From PVC group bacterium (GTDB lineage Bacteria; Auribacterota; Erginobacteria; Erginobacterales; Erginobacteraceae): 43,836 bases of DNA. Both the position numbers and the translations under genes were made by a program. Positions 25,887-32,941 of this stretch are shown here, piece after piece; position 1 is the stretch's first letter; every line of letters begins with the position of its first letter. The notes below the pieces were generated by a model that worked only from the letters and a program-made list of their open reading frames with translations, was not told the DNA's origin and searched no databases. The stretch is from contig PWXJ01000233.1 of the NCBI GenBank assembly GCA_003561965.1, positions 1 to 43,836 on the forward strand, written 5' to 3'.

Positions 25887-25967
25887 TCTTTCCCCTCCAG
25901 GTTCAAATATCGAAGCGCCGCCTGATAATCGGGCGGTAAAGTTAAAATATCCGGAGAAGATTTTACA

Positions 25968-26516
25968 ATGCAAGAAGCGGTAGGATTCATCGAGTTCAAC
26001 AGCGTGGCCGCCGGGATCTTCACCACCGACGCGATGGCCAAGAAGTCGGAGATCGAGGTGGTCGATTCCCGGTCGGTCTGCCCGGGGAAGTACATCATCC
26101 TGATCACCGGCCCGACCGGTCCGGTCGACGAGTCGCTCCAGGCCGGGATCGAGGCGGGGGCCGACGCGGTCACCGACCATCTCTTTCTTCCCAACGTCCA
26201 TCCCCAGGTGATCCCGGCCATCCTCGCCGCCGGCCCGGTCGGGGAGCTGGACGCCCTGGGGGTGATCGAGACCTTCTCCATCCCCTCCTGCATTCAGGCC
26301 GCCGACGCCGCCTCCAAGGCCGCCGAAATCCGCCTGCTGGAGATCCGGCTGGCCAATGGCCTCGGGGGGAAGAGCTTCGTCACCCTGACCGGGGAGATCC
26401 CCGACGTCGAGGCGGCGATGGAAGCGGGGGAGGAGAAGGTCAAGGCGATCGGGGCCCTGGTCCGGACCGTCACCGTCCCCCGTCCTCATCCCGATCTCTC
26501 GCGGTTTATACTCTGA
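25968..26516 (+). CDS. pduT: PduT-like tandem BMC shell protein with iron-sulfur cysteine
   Basis: The 182-residue protein has two standard-order BMC domains, starting at AVGFIEFNSVAAGIFTTDAM and ALGVIETFSIPSCIQAADAA, and ends TVPRPHPDLSRFIL. The first pore loop reads SRSVCPGKY, placing a cysteine at position 38, the same position as the residue in Salmonella PduT that binds a [4Fe-4S] cluster at the trimer axis. It should be a shell trimer that carries an electron-conducting cluster rather than an open pore. Adjacent to the PduS-like gene, its known partner. GGAGAAG lies 10 bases before the ATG. Confidence 0.94.
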   Translation: MQEAVGFIEFNSVAAGIFTTDAMAKKSEIEVVDSRSVCPGKYIILITGPTGPVDESLQAGIEAGADAVTDHLFLPNVHPQVIPAILAAGPVGELDALGVIETFSIPSCIQAADAASKAAEIRLLEIRLANGLGGKSFVTLTGEIPDVEAAMEAGEEKVKAIGALVRTVTVPRPHPDLSRFIL

Positions 26517-26522
26517 GCGGGA

Positions 26523-26540
26523 ACGAGTACGAGTACGAGT
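26523..26540 (+). repeat. ACGAGT hexamer microsatellite at the aldolase start
   Basis: Three perfect ACGAGT units directly precede the ATG, and the start codon itself is part of a degenerate fourth unit (ATGAGC). Copy changes would keep the frame but move the ribosome-binding site (GAGCGGGA, 26515-26522) relative to the start. Confidence 0.75.
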
Positions 26541-27296
26541 ATGAGCACGGAATACGCCATCCGCCGGGAGATGGTGGAGATCGGGCGGAGGATGTACGAA
26601 AAGGACCTGGTCGCCGCCACCGACGGGAACCTCAGTTTCCGGCTCTCGGCCAACGAGTTTTTGATCACCCCGGCCGGCAGTTGCCTGGGGTATCTCAAGG
26701 CCTCCGACCTGGTGGTTATCGACCCCGAGGGCTCGCCCCGCTCGCCCGGCCGTCCGACCTCCGAGTTCCGGCTTCACCTGGAGGTTTACCGGCAGCGCGG
26801 CGACGTCTCGGCGATCGTCCACGGCCACCCCCCGGTCTGTACCGCCTTCTCGGTGGCCGGGGAGACCCTCGACCGCTGCGTCCTCCCCGAGGTGGTCTTC
26901 ACCCTCGGGGCGATCCCCACCGCCCCCTATGGGACCCCGACCACCGACGAACCGCCCCGGATCATCCGGGATCAGATCAAGCACTGCGACGCGATGATCC
27001 TCGACCGTCACGGAACCCTGACCGTCGGACCGACCCTGGCCGACGCTTACTATAAGCTGGAGAAGATCGAGCATACCGCCCGGGTGATCCTGACGGCCAA
27101 GACCCTGGGCCGGGTCCGGGTGCTCAGCCCCGGCCAGGTCGAGAAATTACTCGAGGTCCGCCGGGAGGCCGGGCTGGGAGGCAAGATCCTCCACTGCGTC
27201 TGCGCCGCCCCCGCCTCCTTCCCCGGGGGCGGGGTCGACGAAGACGAACTGACCCGGACCATCACCGGGGAAGTGATAAAGATTATCCGGGGCTAG
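26541..27296 (+). CDS. Class II aldolase (fuculose/rhamnulose-1-phosphate aldolase type), BMC-targeted
   Basis: Zinc-dependent enzyme expected to split L-fuculose-1-phosphate or L-rhamnulose-1-phosphate into DHAP and L-lactaldehyde. The 251-residue protein aligns with FucA with an offset of two: Glu75, His94 and His96 (VHGH), and His157 (RHGTL) correspond to E. coli Glu73, His92, His94 and His155. FucA ends near residue 215; here a Gly/Pro-rich linker is followed by a C-terminal amphipathic helix (DEDELTRTITGEVIKIIRG), a probable encapsulation peptide. A hexamer microsatellite abuts the start. The related ribulose-phosphate epimerase and adducin-like members cannot be fully excluded, but the BMC context supports the aldolase call. 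Confidence 0.9.
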   Translation: MSTEYAIRREMVEIGRRMYEKDLVAATDGNLSFRLSANEFLITPAGSCLGYLKASDLVVIDPEGSPRSPGRPTSEFRLHLEVYRQRGDVSAIVHGHPPVCTAFSVAGETLDRCVLPEVVFTLGAIPTAPYGTPTTDEPPRIIRDQIKHCDAMILDRHGTLTVGPTLADAYYKLEKIEHTARVILTAKTLGRVRVLSPGQVEKLLEVRREAGLGGKILHCVCAAPASFPGGGVDEDELTRTITGEVIKIIRG

Positions 27297-27333
27297 TTCG
27301 GGACCGGCGGGGAATAAACGGAGAAGAGAGGAT

Positions 27334-27615
27334 ATGAGCGGAGAAAATGAAAAGCCGGCGGCGGCGCCGGACTCCGGTTACCCGGAGATAATGACCATCG
27401 ACCAGGCGGCCGAGTACCTGCAGCTCCACAAGCAGGTGGTTTACCGCCACGTCCGGAAGGGGACCATCCCGGCCAGCCGGATCGGCGCCACCATCCGCTT
27501 CAAGAAGTCGGTGATCGACGCCTGGCTGGAGGACTCCGCCCTGGCCACCCTCCGGGCGGAGCGGGAAGCCCGGACGCCGGCCCCCGCCTCTCCCTTTGTC
27601 TTCGAGGTCGATTGA
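27334..27615 (+). CDS. Small helix-turn-helix DNA-binding protein (excisionase/MerR-like fold)
   Basis: The 93-residue protein has one winged-helix/HTH_17 domain at about residues 18-66 (IMTIDQAAEYLQLHKQVVYRHVRKGTIPASRIGATIRFKKSVIDAWLED). A short charged and proline-rich tail follows. This fold binds DNA in excisionases and small regulators. No integrase is nearby, so a regulator of the BMC operon is more likely than a phage excisionase. It has GGAGAAGAGAGG upstream of ATG and follows the aldolase gene by 37 bases, the last gene of the BMC run. Confidence 0.8.
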   Translation: MSGENEKPAAAPDSGYPEIMTIDQAAEYLQLHKQVVYRHVRKGTIPASRIGATIRFKKSVIDAWLEDSALATLRAEREARTPAPASPFVFEVD

Positions 27616-27671
27616 GGGAAATTCTTCCGGGGAATAATCCTCCGGACGGGATAAAATCGCGGAAAGGAACT

Positions 27672-28037
27672 ATGAACTGGCTGAAAATCGACACCCCGGG
27701 AATCGACGGGGAAAAACTGGAAAAAGAGATCGAGGCCGATGTCTCCCTCCGGGAGAGCCGGGCGACCCCGCCTCCCCCGCCGCTCCCGGGCCCGGTCCCG
27801 GAGGATACCCCGGCCCTGATCGAGATCGCCTCCGCCTACTCCTCCGGCTGGGATATCGCCACCCTGGGCCGCCGCCGGAAAATTCTCAAGCCCTTCCTCC
27901 CCCTGATCTCGAAGTTCCTGGGACGGCTGCTGAAGCCGCAGTACATCTTCAACTCCCTGGTCCTGGAGATCCTCCGCCGGCAGGAAGAGCGGCTGCGCCG
28001 GCTGGAGGGGGGAGGGGACCGGGACGAAGCGATTTGA
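27672..28037 (+). CDS. Small 'IxTPG' polysaccharide-cluster protein, copy A
   Basis: This 121-residue protein has no assigned function. It begins with the motif IDTPGIDGEKLEKEIEADV, has a proline-rich centre (residues 32-50), a basic/hydrophobic stretch (RRRKILKPFLPLISKFLGRLLKP), and ends with a helix containing FNSLVLEILRRQEERLRRLE. Copy B at 32396 shares the IxTPG start, the amphipathic stretch and the FN...RLxRLE helix. Similar modules occur at the N-termini of glycosyltransferases and methyltransferases in O-antigen clusters, to my recollection. It could tether a partner to the membrane. The ATG at 27672 has GGAAAGGA upstream; the frame is open from a TTG at 27612. It overlaps the next gene by 4 bases. 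Confidence 0.7.
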   Translation: MNWLKIDTPGIDGEKLEKEIEADVSLRESRATPPPPPLPGPVPEDTPALIEIASAYSSGWDIATLGRRRKILKPFLPLISKFLGRLLKPQYIFNSLVLEILRRQEERLRRLEGGGDRDEAI

Positions 28038-29122
28038 AGCCGGCCGCGCCCAACGGCGGTTCAATCCACCAGCTCCTCAGTGTCTTCGACCCCGTTGACG
28101 CCCAGGGCCACCAGGCGCTTTACTTGAGAAAGATCTTTTCCGGCTGGGGCTGCCGTTCGGAGATTTACGCCGGGTCGGTTGAAGGCGGCCGCGGCCTGGG
28201 GATCCGCCGGGCGGACGAACTGGCCGACGACGATCAACCGGGCGGGGTCCTGATCTACCATATTTCGATCAACTCCCCGATCGGAGAGATCTTCCGCCGG
28301 TCCCGGCGCCGGCAGGTACTGCTCTACCACAATATCACGCCGGCCGGTTTCTTCCTCCGTTACGACCCCTTCACCTACCAGGAGTGTCTTCAGGGTAGAC
28401 GGGGGCTGGCCGCCTTCGCCGCCACCTGCGATCTGGCCCTGGCCGACTCCGGTTTCAACGCCGGCGAGCTGACCGCCCTCGGCTTCTCCCGGGTTGTGCG
28501 CCTCCCCTTTCCCCTGGAGCTCGAACGCCTGAAAGGACCGGCCGTCGTTCCCGCCGCTGCCCAAAGAGAGAAAGACCGCTCCCCGGTCATCCTCTTTGTC
28601 GGCCGTCTCTCCCCCAACAAGCGCCAGGAGGATATCCTCGAGGTCTTTTACCACTTCCAGAAATTGTATTCCCCCCGGGCCCGGCTTTTCCTGGTCGGGC
28701 CCGGGAATCTGGCGGCCTACCGCGAATTTCTTGAAGAGCGGATCGCCCGGCTGGATCTGGCGGGGGTGACGATCACCGGCCGGGTGTCCGGGGAGGAACT
28801 CCGGGGCTATTATCGTCTCGCCGATCTCTTTCTCTGCCTGAGCGAACACGAGGGGTTCTGTCTCCCCCTGCTGGAGAGTTTCTACTTCCGTCTCCCGGTG
28901 GTCGCCTACGGTGCCGGCGCCGTCCCCGAGACCCTGGGCGGGGCCGGCGTTCTGCTCCGGGAGAAGTCCCCGGTCCGGGTGGCCGCGCTGGTAAACCGGA
29001 TCCTCTCCGACCGGCAACTGAGGAATAATATCCTGACCGGCCAGGACCGGAGACTGGAGGAGGTCGCGGCCTTCGGTTACGAAGAAAGCCTCCGACAATG
29101 TCTCCAGCCCCTGGCCGGATAA
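28034..29122 (+). CDS. GT4-family glycosyltransferase, paralog 1
   Basis: The 362-residue GT-B enzyme starts at a TTG that overlaps the preceding stop (TTGA). Signatures are HQLLSVFDPVDAQG at the N-terminus, LLYHNITPAGFF near 98, ILFVGRLSPNKRQEDILEVF near 185 and LCLSEHEGFCLPLLESFYFRLPVVAYG near 275-300, with the E-x7-E donor site. It is clearly related to the enzymes at 29158 and 34222. The recurring HNITPA and 'PNK' segments suggest a mannosyl- or rhamnosyl-type transferase, but the donor is not determinable. Probably builds the ABC-exported polysaccharide on its lipid carrier. Confidence 0.85.
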   Translation: MKPAAPNGGSIHQLLSVFDPVDAQGHQALYLRKIFSGWGCRSEIYAGSVEGGRGLGIRRADELADDDQPGGVLIYHISINSPIGEIFRRSRRRQVLLYHNITPAGFFLRYDPFTYQECLQGRRGLAAFAATCDLALADSGFNAGELTALGFSRVVRLPFPLELERLKGPAVVPAAAQREKDRSPVILFVGRLSPNKRQEDILEVFYHFQKLYSPRARLFLVGPGNLAAYREFLEERIARLDLAGVTITGRVSGEELRGYYRLADLFLCLSEHEGFCLPLLESFYFRLPVVAYGAGAVPETLGGAGVLLREKSPVRVAALVNRILSDRQLRNNILTGQDRRLEEVAAFGYEESLRQCLQPLAG

Positions 29123-29157
29123 CTCCCGGAAACGGAATCAAGCCCGGGTTTAATCTG

Positions 29158-30270
29158 ATGATGAATCAAACCCCGATTCCCCCTCCGGAGGCGCACCAGC
29201 TCCTGCCGGTCCTGGAGCCGGAAGACGCGATCGGTAACTACGCCCTCGCCCTGAGGGGATTCCTCCGGGAGATGGGGTTGAAATCCCGGATCTTCGTTTT
29301 CGCCGGGAACACTTCCCACCCGGGGGAGGTCTTTCCCTTCACCGACCACCGGCGCCGCCGCTCCCCGGATAACCTCCTGATCTTCCACACCGCGATCGGC
29401 TCCCCCCTGGCCGGCTATTTCGCCGGTTGCCCGGACAGGAAAATCCTTGTTCACCACAATGTGACCCCGGCCCGGTTCTTCGTCCCCTGGGATAGGGAAG
29501 TGGCCTATCTCGCCCACCTGGCCCGGGCCCAGCTGAAGCTGATGGCTCCCCTGGCCGCGGCGGCGGTGGCCGATTCCCCTTATAACCGGCGGGAACTTCT
29601 GGAACTGGGTTCGGTCGATCCCGAGGTCATTCCCCTGATCTTTGACTGGGATCGGCTGGACGGACCGGTTGACCCCGGGGTAATGGAACGGTATCGGGAC
29701 GGGAGGACCAATATCCTCTTTGTCGGGAGGCTGGCTCCCAACAAGAAGCAGGAAGACCTGATCCGATTCTTCGCCTGTTATCAGAAACATTACGATCCCG
29801 CCGCCCGGTTGATCCTGGTCGGCGAGGACGAACGGTTCCCGGTGTACCGGCGGGCGCTGGAAAAAATGGTCCGGGACCTCGATCTCCAGAAAGTTATCTT
29901 CACCGGCAAGGTGAGCTTGCCCCGTCTCCGGGCTTACTACCGGACGGCCTCACTTTTTCTCTGCCTGAGTGAGCACGAGGGGCTGGGGGTGCCGCTGGTC
30001 GAATCGCTTTTCTTCCGGGTCCCGGTGATCGCCCTGGCGGCGGCGGCGGTCCCCTCCACCCTGGCCGGCTCCGGGGTCCTGGTCCGAAAGAAGGACCCCC
30101 TTCGCCTGGCCGCCCTGGCCCGCCGGATCCTGGCCGACCCCGGCCTCCGGGAGGAGATCTTAAAGGGCCAGGACAGTCGGCTGGAATATTTCCGGACCTT
30201 TCCCTACCGGAAGCGGTGGGAGACGGTGATCCGATCCCTGGTCCCCGGTCCGTTCCAACCCCGGAGTTGA
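29158..30270 (+). CDS. GT4-family glycosyltransferase, paralog 2
   Basis: This protein of about 370 residues has HQLLPVLEPEDAIGNYALALRGFLRE, LVHHNVTPARFF, ILFVGRLAPNKKQEDLIRFF and LCLSEHEGLGVPLVESLFFRVPVIALA, each aligned with paralogs 1 and 3. The frame is open from an ATG at 29098 that overlaps paralog 1 by 25 bases. The ATG at 29158 places the conserved HQLL at residue 13, as in paralog 1 (residue 12), so it is preferred. In the donor motif, GFCLPL of the other two copies is GLGVPL here, which may reflect a different sugar donor. Confidence 0.85.
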   Translation: MMNQTPIPPPEAHQLLPVLEPEDAIGNYALALRGFLREMGLKSRIFVFAGNTSHPGEVFPFTDHRRRRSPDNLLIFHTAIGSPLAGYFAGCPDRKILVHHNVTPARFFVPWDREVAYLAHLARAQLKLMAPLAAAAVADSPYNRRELLELGSVDPEVIPLIFDWDRLDGPVDPGVMERYRDGRTNILFVGRLAPNKKQEDLIRFFACYQKHYDPAARLILVGEDERFPVYRRALEKMVRDLDLQKVIFTGKVSLPRLRAYYRTASLFLCLSEHEGLGVPLVESLFFRVPVIALAAAAVPSTLAGSGVLVRKKDPLRLAALARRILADPGLREEILKGQDSRLEYFRTFPYRKRWETVIRSLVPGPFQPRS

Positions 30271-30326
30271 CTTACCGCCCGGTCCGGGTATGATGCGGGG
30301 GTTGATTGAATTCAAGGTGTAATCCG

Positions 30327-31130
30327 ATGCGGCGAAGAAGAATGGAGATCCTGGCCTGGAGGGAACTGGTCTGGAACCTGGTCCTCCGCAACCTCCGGAT
30401 CCGTTACAAGGGGTCCGCGCTGGGCTTTTTCTGGACTATGCTCAACCCCGTCTTTATGATGGGGATCTACTTTGTCTTCATCACCCTCCTCCGGATCCCG
30501 ATCGATCTCCCGGCGCTCCTGGTCGGTATTCTCTGCTGGCAGTTCTTCGTGATGTGCCTCTCCGACTCGGTGGCCGCCATCACCGGCTACCCCTCGCTGA
30601 TCAAGCGCACCTATTTTCCCAAGCTGGTCTTTCCGGTCTCGATGGTGTCGGCCAACCTGATCAACTTTCTCCTTTCCCTGATTGTCCTGGCCGTCTTTCT
30701 GGCCGCCTACGCGGTTCTCTCCCCGAGCCCGGTCGGGACGGGGGCGTCGATCTTTTACCTGCCGCTGGTCATCGTCTTCCAGACCGCCCTGATCCTGGGG
30801 CTGTCCAGTCTCTTCGCCTGCTGCAACGTCTACTTCCGGGATATCGAGCATATTATCTCGGTGGGACTTCTGGCCTGGTTCTTTCTCACCCCGATAATGT
30901 ACCCGCTGGAGATGGTGGCGGACCATCCCCGGATCGTGCCCTGGATTTTGAATCTCTATTACCTCAACCCGATGGTCCCGATAGTCACCCTCTACCGTTA
31001 CGTCTTCCTCGGTACTGCTCCTCCCGCGTCCGCTTTTTTCTACCTCTCGCTTCTCCTCTCCCCGCTGATCCTGGTGGCCGGCACCGCCGTCTTCCTGAGC
31101 AAGGAACCCTATTTCGCCGACGAGTTATAG
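30327..31130 (+). CDS. wzm: ABC-2 type polysaccharide export permease (Wzm), first pair
   Basis: The 267-residue membrane protein has six hydrophobic segments. It has the amphipathic N-terminal helix LVWNLVLRNLRIRYKGSALGFFWTMLNP of Wzm proteins, and NVYFRDIEHIISVGLLAWFFLTPIMYP near 180-205, typical of polysaccharide ABC-2 permeases. It would form the channel that exports a finished lipid-linked glycan to the periplasm. The ATG at 30327 with AAGGTG upstream is preferred over a TTG at 30306. The ATPase partner follows after 37 bases. Confidence 0.93.
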   Translation: MRRRRMEILAWRELVWNLVLRNLRIRYKGSALGFFWTMLNPVFMMGIYFVFITLLRIPIDLPALLVGILCWQFFVMCLSDSVAAITGYPSLIKRTYFPKLVFPVSMVSANLINFLLSLIVLAVFLAAYAVLSPSPVGTGASIFYLPLVIVFQTALILGLSSLFACCNVYFRDIEHIISVGLLAWFFLTPIMYPLEMVADHPRIVPWILNLYYLNPMVPIVTLYRYVFLGTAPPASAFFYLSLLLSPLILVAGTAVFLSKEPYFADEL

Positions 31131-31167
31131 TTCCCTTAATCTCATTACTTACAGGGCGTCAGTTACT

Positions 31168-32361
31168 TTGAATCCGATCGAGGTCAACAATCTGGGAAAG
31201 AAATTCCGTCTCCGTCACGTCAAGGGTCAGACCCTGAAGGCGACGATGATCGAGCGGATCCTGGGCCGGGAGACCCGGGAAGACTTCTGGGCCCTGAAGA
31301 ACCTCAATTTCACCGTCAAGCGGGGCGAGGGTCTGGGGTTGATCGGTTCCAACGGGTCGGGCAAGACGACCCTGCTCTCCATACTGGGACGGACGATGGT
31401 TCCCACGGTGGGTGATCTTCAGGTCCGGGGTAAGGTCGGCAGCCTGCTCGAACTCGGTGCCGGCTTCCATCCCGATCTCACCGGGCGGGAGAACATCTAT
31501 CTCAACGCCTCGATTATGGGGATCCCCCGGAAGGTGATCGAGGATAAGTTCCCCGGGATCGTGGAATTTTCCGGGCTGGGGCATTTTATCGAAACCCCGA
31601 TCAAGTTCTACTCTTCCGGGATGACCGTCCGGCTCGGTTTTTCCGTCGCGGTGGAGGTTGACCCGGACATCCTCCTGATCGACGAGGTCCTGGCGGTCGG
31701 GGACGAGTCCTTTCAGAAGAAAAGCGAAAAGCGGATTATGGAGTTCAAGAACTCCGGCAAGACCATCGTGGTCGTCTCTCACGATATGAAGATGATCGGA
31801 AAGTTCTGCCACCGGGTCCTCCAGCTGGAGGCGGGGGAGATCGTCAACCAAGGAGGGGTGGAGGAGGTGGTGGAGGAGTATATCCGGGGCCGGCGGATTT
31901 CGCCCGGGGCGGGACAACCGGCCTCCAGCCTGAAAAAGGAATGGGGGAGCCGGCAGGCGGAGATCAGGACGGTCCGGCTCTCCGGCCGGGAAGGGGAGAC
32001 CATCGAAACCATCGGGTCGGGGGAGGACTTGACGGTGGAGATCGGTTTTTTCGCCCGGACCGGGATCAAGGACCCGGTCTTCGGCCTGGCCATCCACAAC
32101 GAGCAGTACACTCTCTGCTTCGGGAGCAATACCCAGATGGGGAATTTTCCCATCCCCGCGATCGAGGGCGAGGGGAAGCTGACCCTCCGGCTCCGCCGGC
32201 TTCCGCTCCTTGAGGGGCGTTACTTCCTCTCCCTTTCCCTCCATTCCGGGGATCACCTGAGCAACTACCACCGGCAGGATTTCTTCTATACCTTTACCGT
32301 CGTCTCTTCCCGCCCCGGGACGGGGATAGCGGATATCCCGGTGGAGTGGGAACTGGAGTAG
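31168..32361 (+). CDS. wzt: ABC transporter ATPase with C-terminal glycan-recognition domain (Wzt), first pair
   Basis: The 397-residue ATPase has Walker A GSNGSGKT (residues 60-67), a signature loop FYSSGMTVRLGF near 150, and Walker B DILLIDEVLAVGD near 170. Residues from about 250 to the end form a separate beta-rich domain (TVEIGFFARTGIKDPVFGLAIHNEQ, GRYFLSLSLHSGDHL). Such Wzt C-terminal domains bind the modified non-reducing end of the glycan and permit export. Its presence implies the polymer carries a terminal cap. The start is TTG at 31168. A second, longer Wzt is at 40757. Confidence 0.94.
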   Translation: MNPIEVNNLGKKFRLRHVKGQTLKATMIERILGRETREDFWALKNLNFTVKRGEGLGLIGSNGSGKTTLLSILGRTMVPTVGDLQVRGKVGSLLELGAGFHPDLTGRENIYLNASIMGIPRKVIEDKFPGIVEFSGLGHFIETPIKFYSSGMTVRLGFSVAVEVDPDILLIDEVLAVGDESFQKKSEKRIMEFKNSGKTIVVVSHDMKMIGKFCHRVLQLEAGEIVNQGGVEEVVEEYIRGRRISPGAGQPASSLKKEWGSRQAEIRTVRLSGREGETIETIGSGEDLTVEIGFFARTGIKDPVFGLAIHNEQYTLCFGSNTQMGNFPIPAIEGEGKLTLRLRRLPLLEGRYFLSLSLHSGDHLSNYHRQDFFYTFTVVSSRPGTGIADIPVEWELE

Positions 32362-32395
32362 AACAGATAAAGCCGACCGTCTCCGGAGGGACCCG

Positions 32396-32857
32396 ATGAA
32401 GGAAGATACTTTTGAAATCAAAACTCCGGGAGTTGAAGTCGACGCCGTAATGGCCGGGATCCGGGAAAGGATCGTCGAGCGAAAGCGGTCCGGGGAACTG
32501 GGCCGCTACGACCTTTCCTCGATCCGGGCCCTGGAGCTGGCCAACCCCCAGAGCACCGAGACCTATCTCGACTACTACCTGAAAAATATCTGGTCGTCCG
32601 CCGATGTCGATCTGGGGGACTTCCCGATCGAAAGAAAAAAATCTTTGACCGGCCGGCCCGAGGTCTGGCTGAAAAAGATCATCTGGAAGCTGCTGAAGTT
32701 TTACACCTTCCGCCTCTTCTCCCAGCAGAAAAATTTCAACGCCCGGATGGCCGGTATCGCGGTGGCTCTCAACCGGAAATATCAGCAGCGTCTCGACCGG
32801 CTGGAGGCCGAGGTCGAGGAGTTGAGACGGGACCGGGATCAACCCGCCGGAGTTTGA
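32396..32857 (+). CDS. Small 'IxTPG' polysaccharide-cluster protein, copy B
   Basis: The 153-residue protein starts with FEIKTPGVEVDAVMAGIRERIVERK, followed by a charged region, a hydrophobic/basic stretch (WLKKIIWKLLKFYTFRLF), and a C-terminal coiled coil (FNARMAGIAVALNRKYQQRLDRLEAEVEEL). It shares its three blocks with copy A at 27672. Function is unknown. It follows wzt by 34 bases and precedes a glycosyltransferase, so a role in organising the glycan assembly complex at the membrane is an inference. No catalytic motif is visible. Confidence 0.7.
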   Translation: MKEDTFEIKTPGVEVDAVMAGIRERIVERKRSGELGRYDLSSIRALELANPQSTETYLDYYLKNIWSSADVDLGDFPIERKKSLTGRPEVWLKKIIWKLLKFYTFRLFSQQKNFNARMAGIAVALNRKYQQRLDRLEAEVEELRRDRDQPAGV

Positions 32858-32941
32858 GCCTCCGGCCGTTTTCCCGGAACGGTCACTTCAACCCCGCCGG
32901 AATCCCGCCCCGGCCGCCGGGCCGGGGCGACCGGGTATTTT

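Noticed and set aside
24567-27074. An 835-codon open frame on the minus strand across the PduS, PduT and aldolase genes
   Set aside because: The translation is a Gly/Asp/Pro/Arg/His-rich shadow with no domain. Three well-recognised genes lie on the other strand; GC-rich codons suppress stops in the antisense frame.
27334-27615. Excisionase marking an integrated mobile element
   Set aside because: No integrase, att-like repeats or phage genes are seen; the gene is spaced as part of the BMC run.
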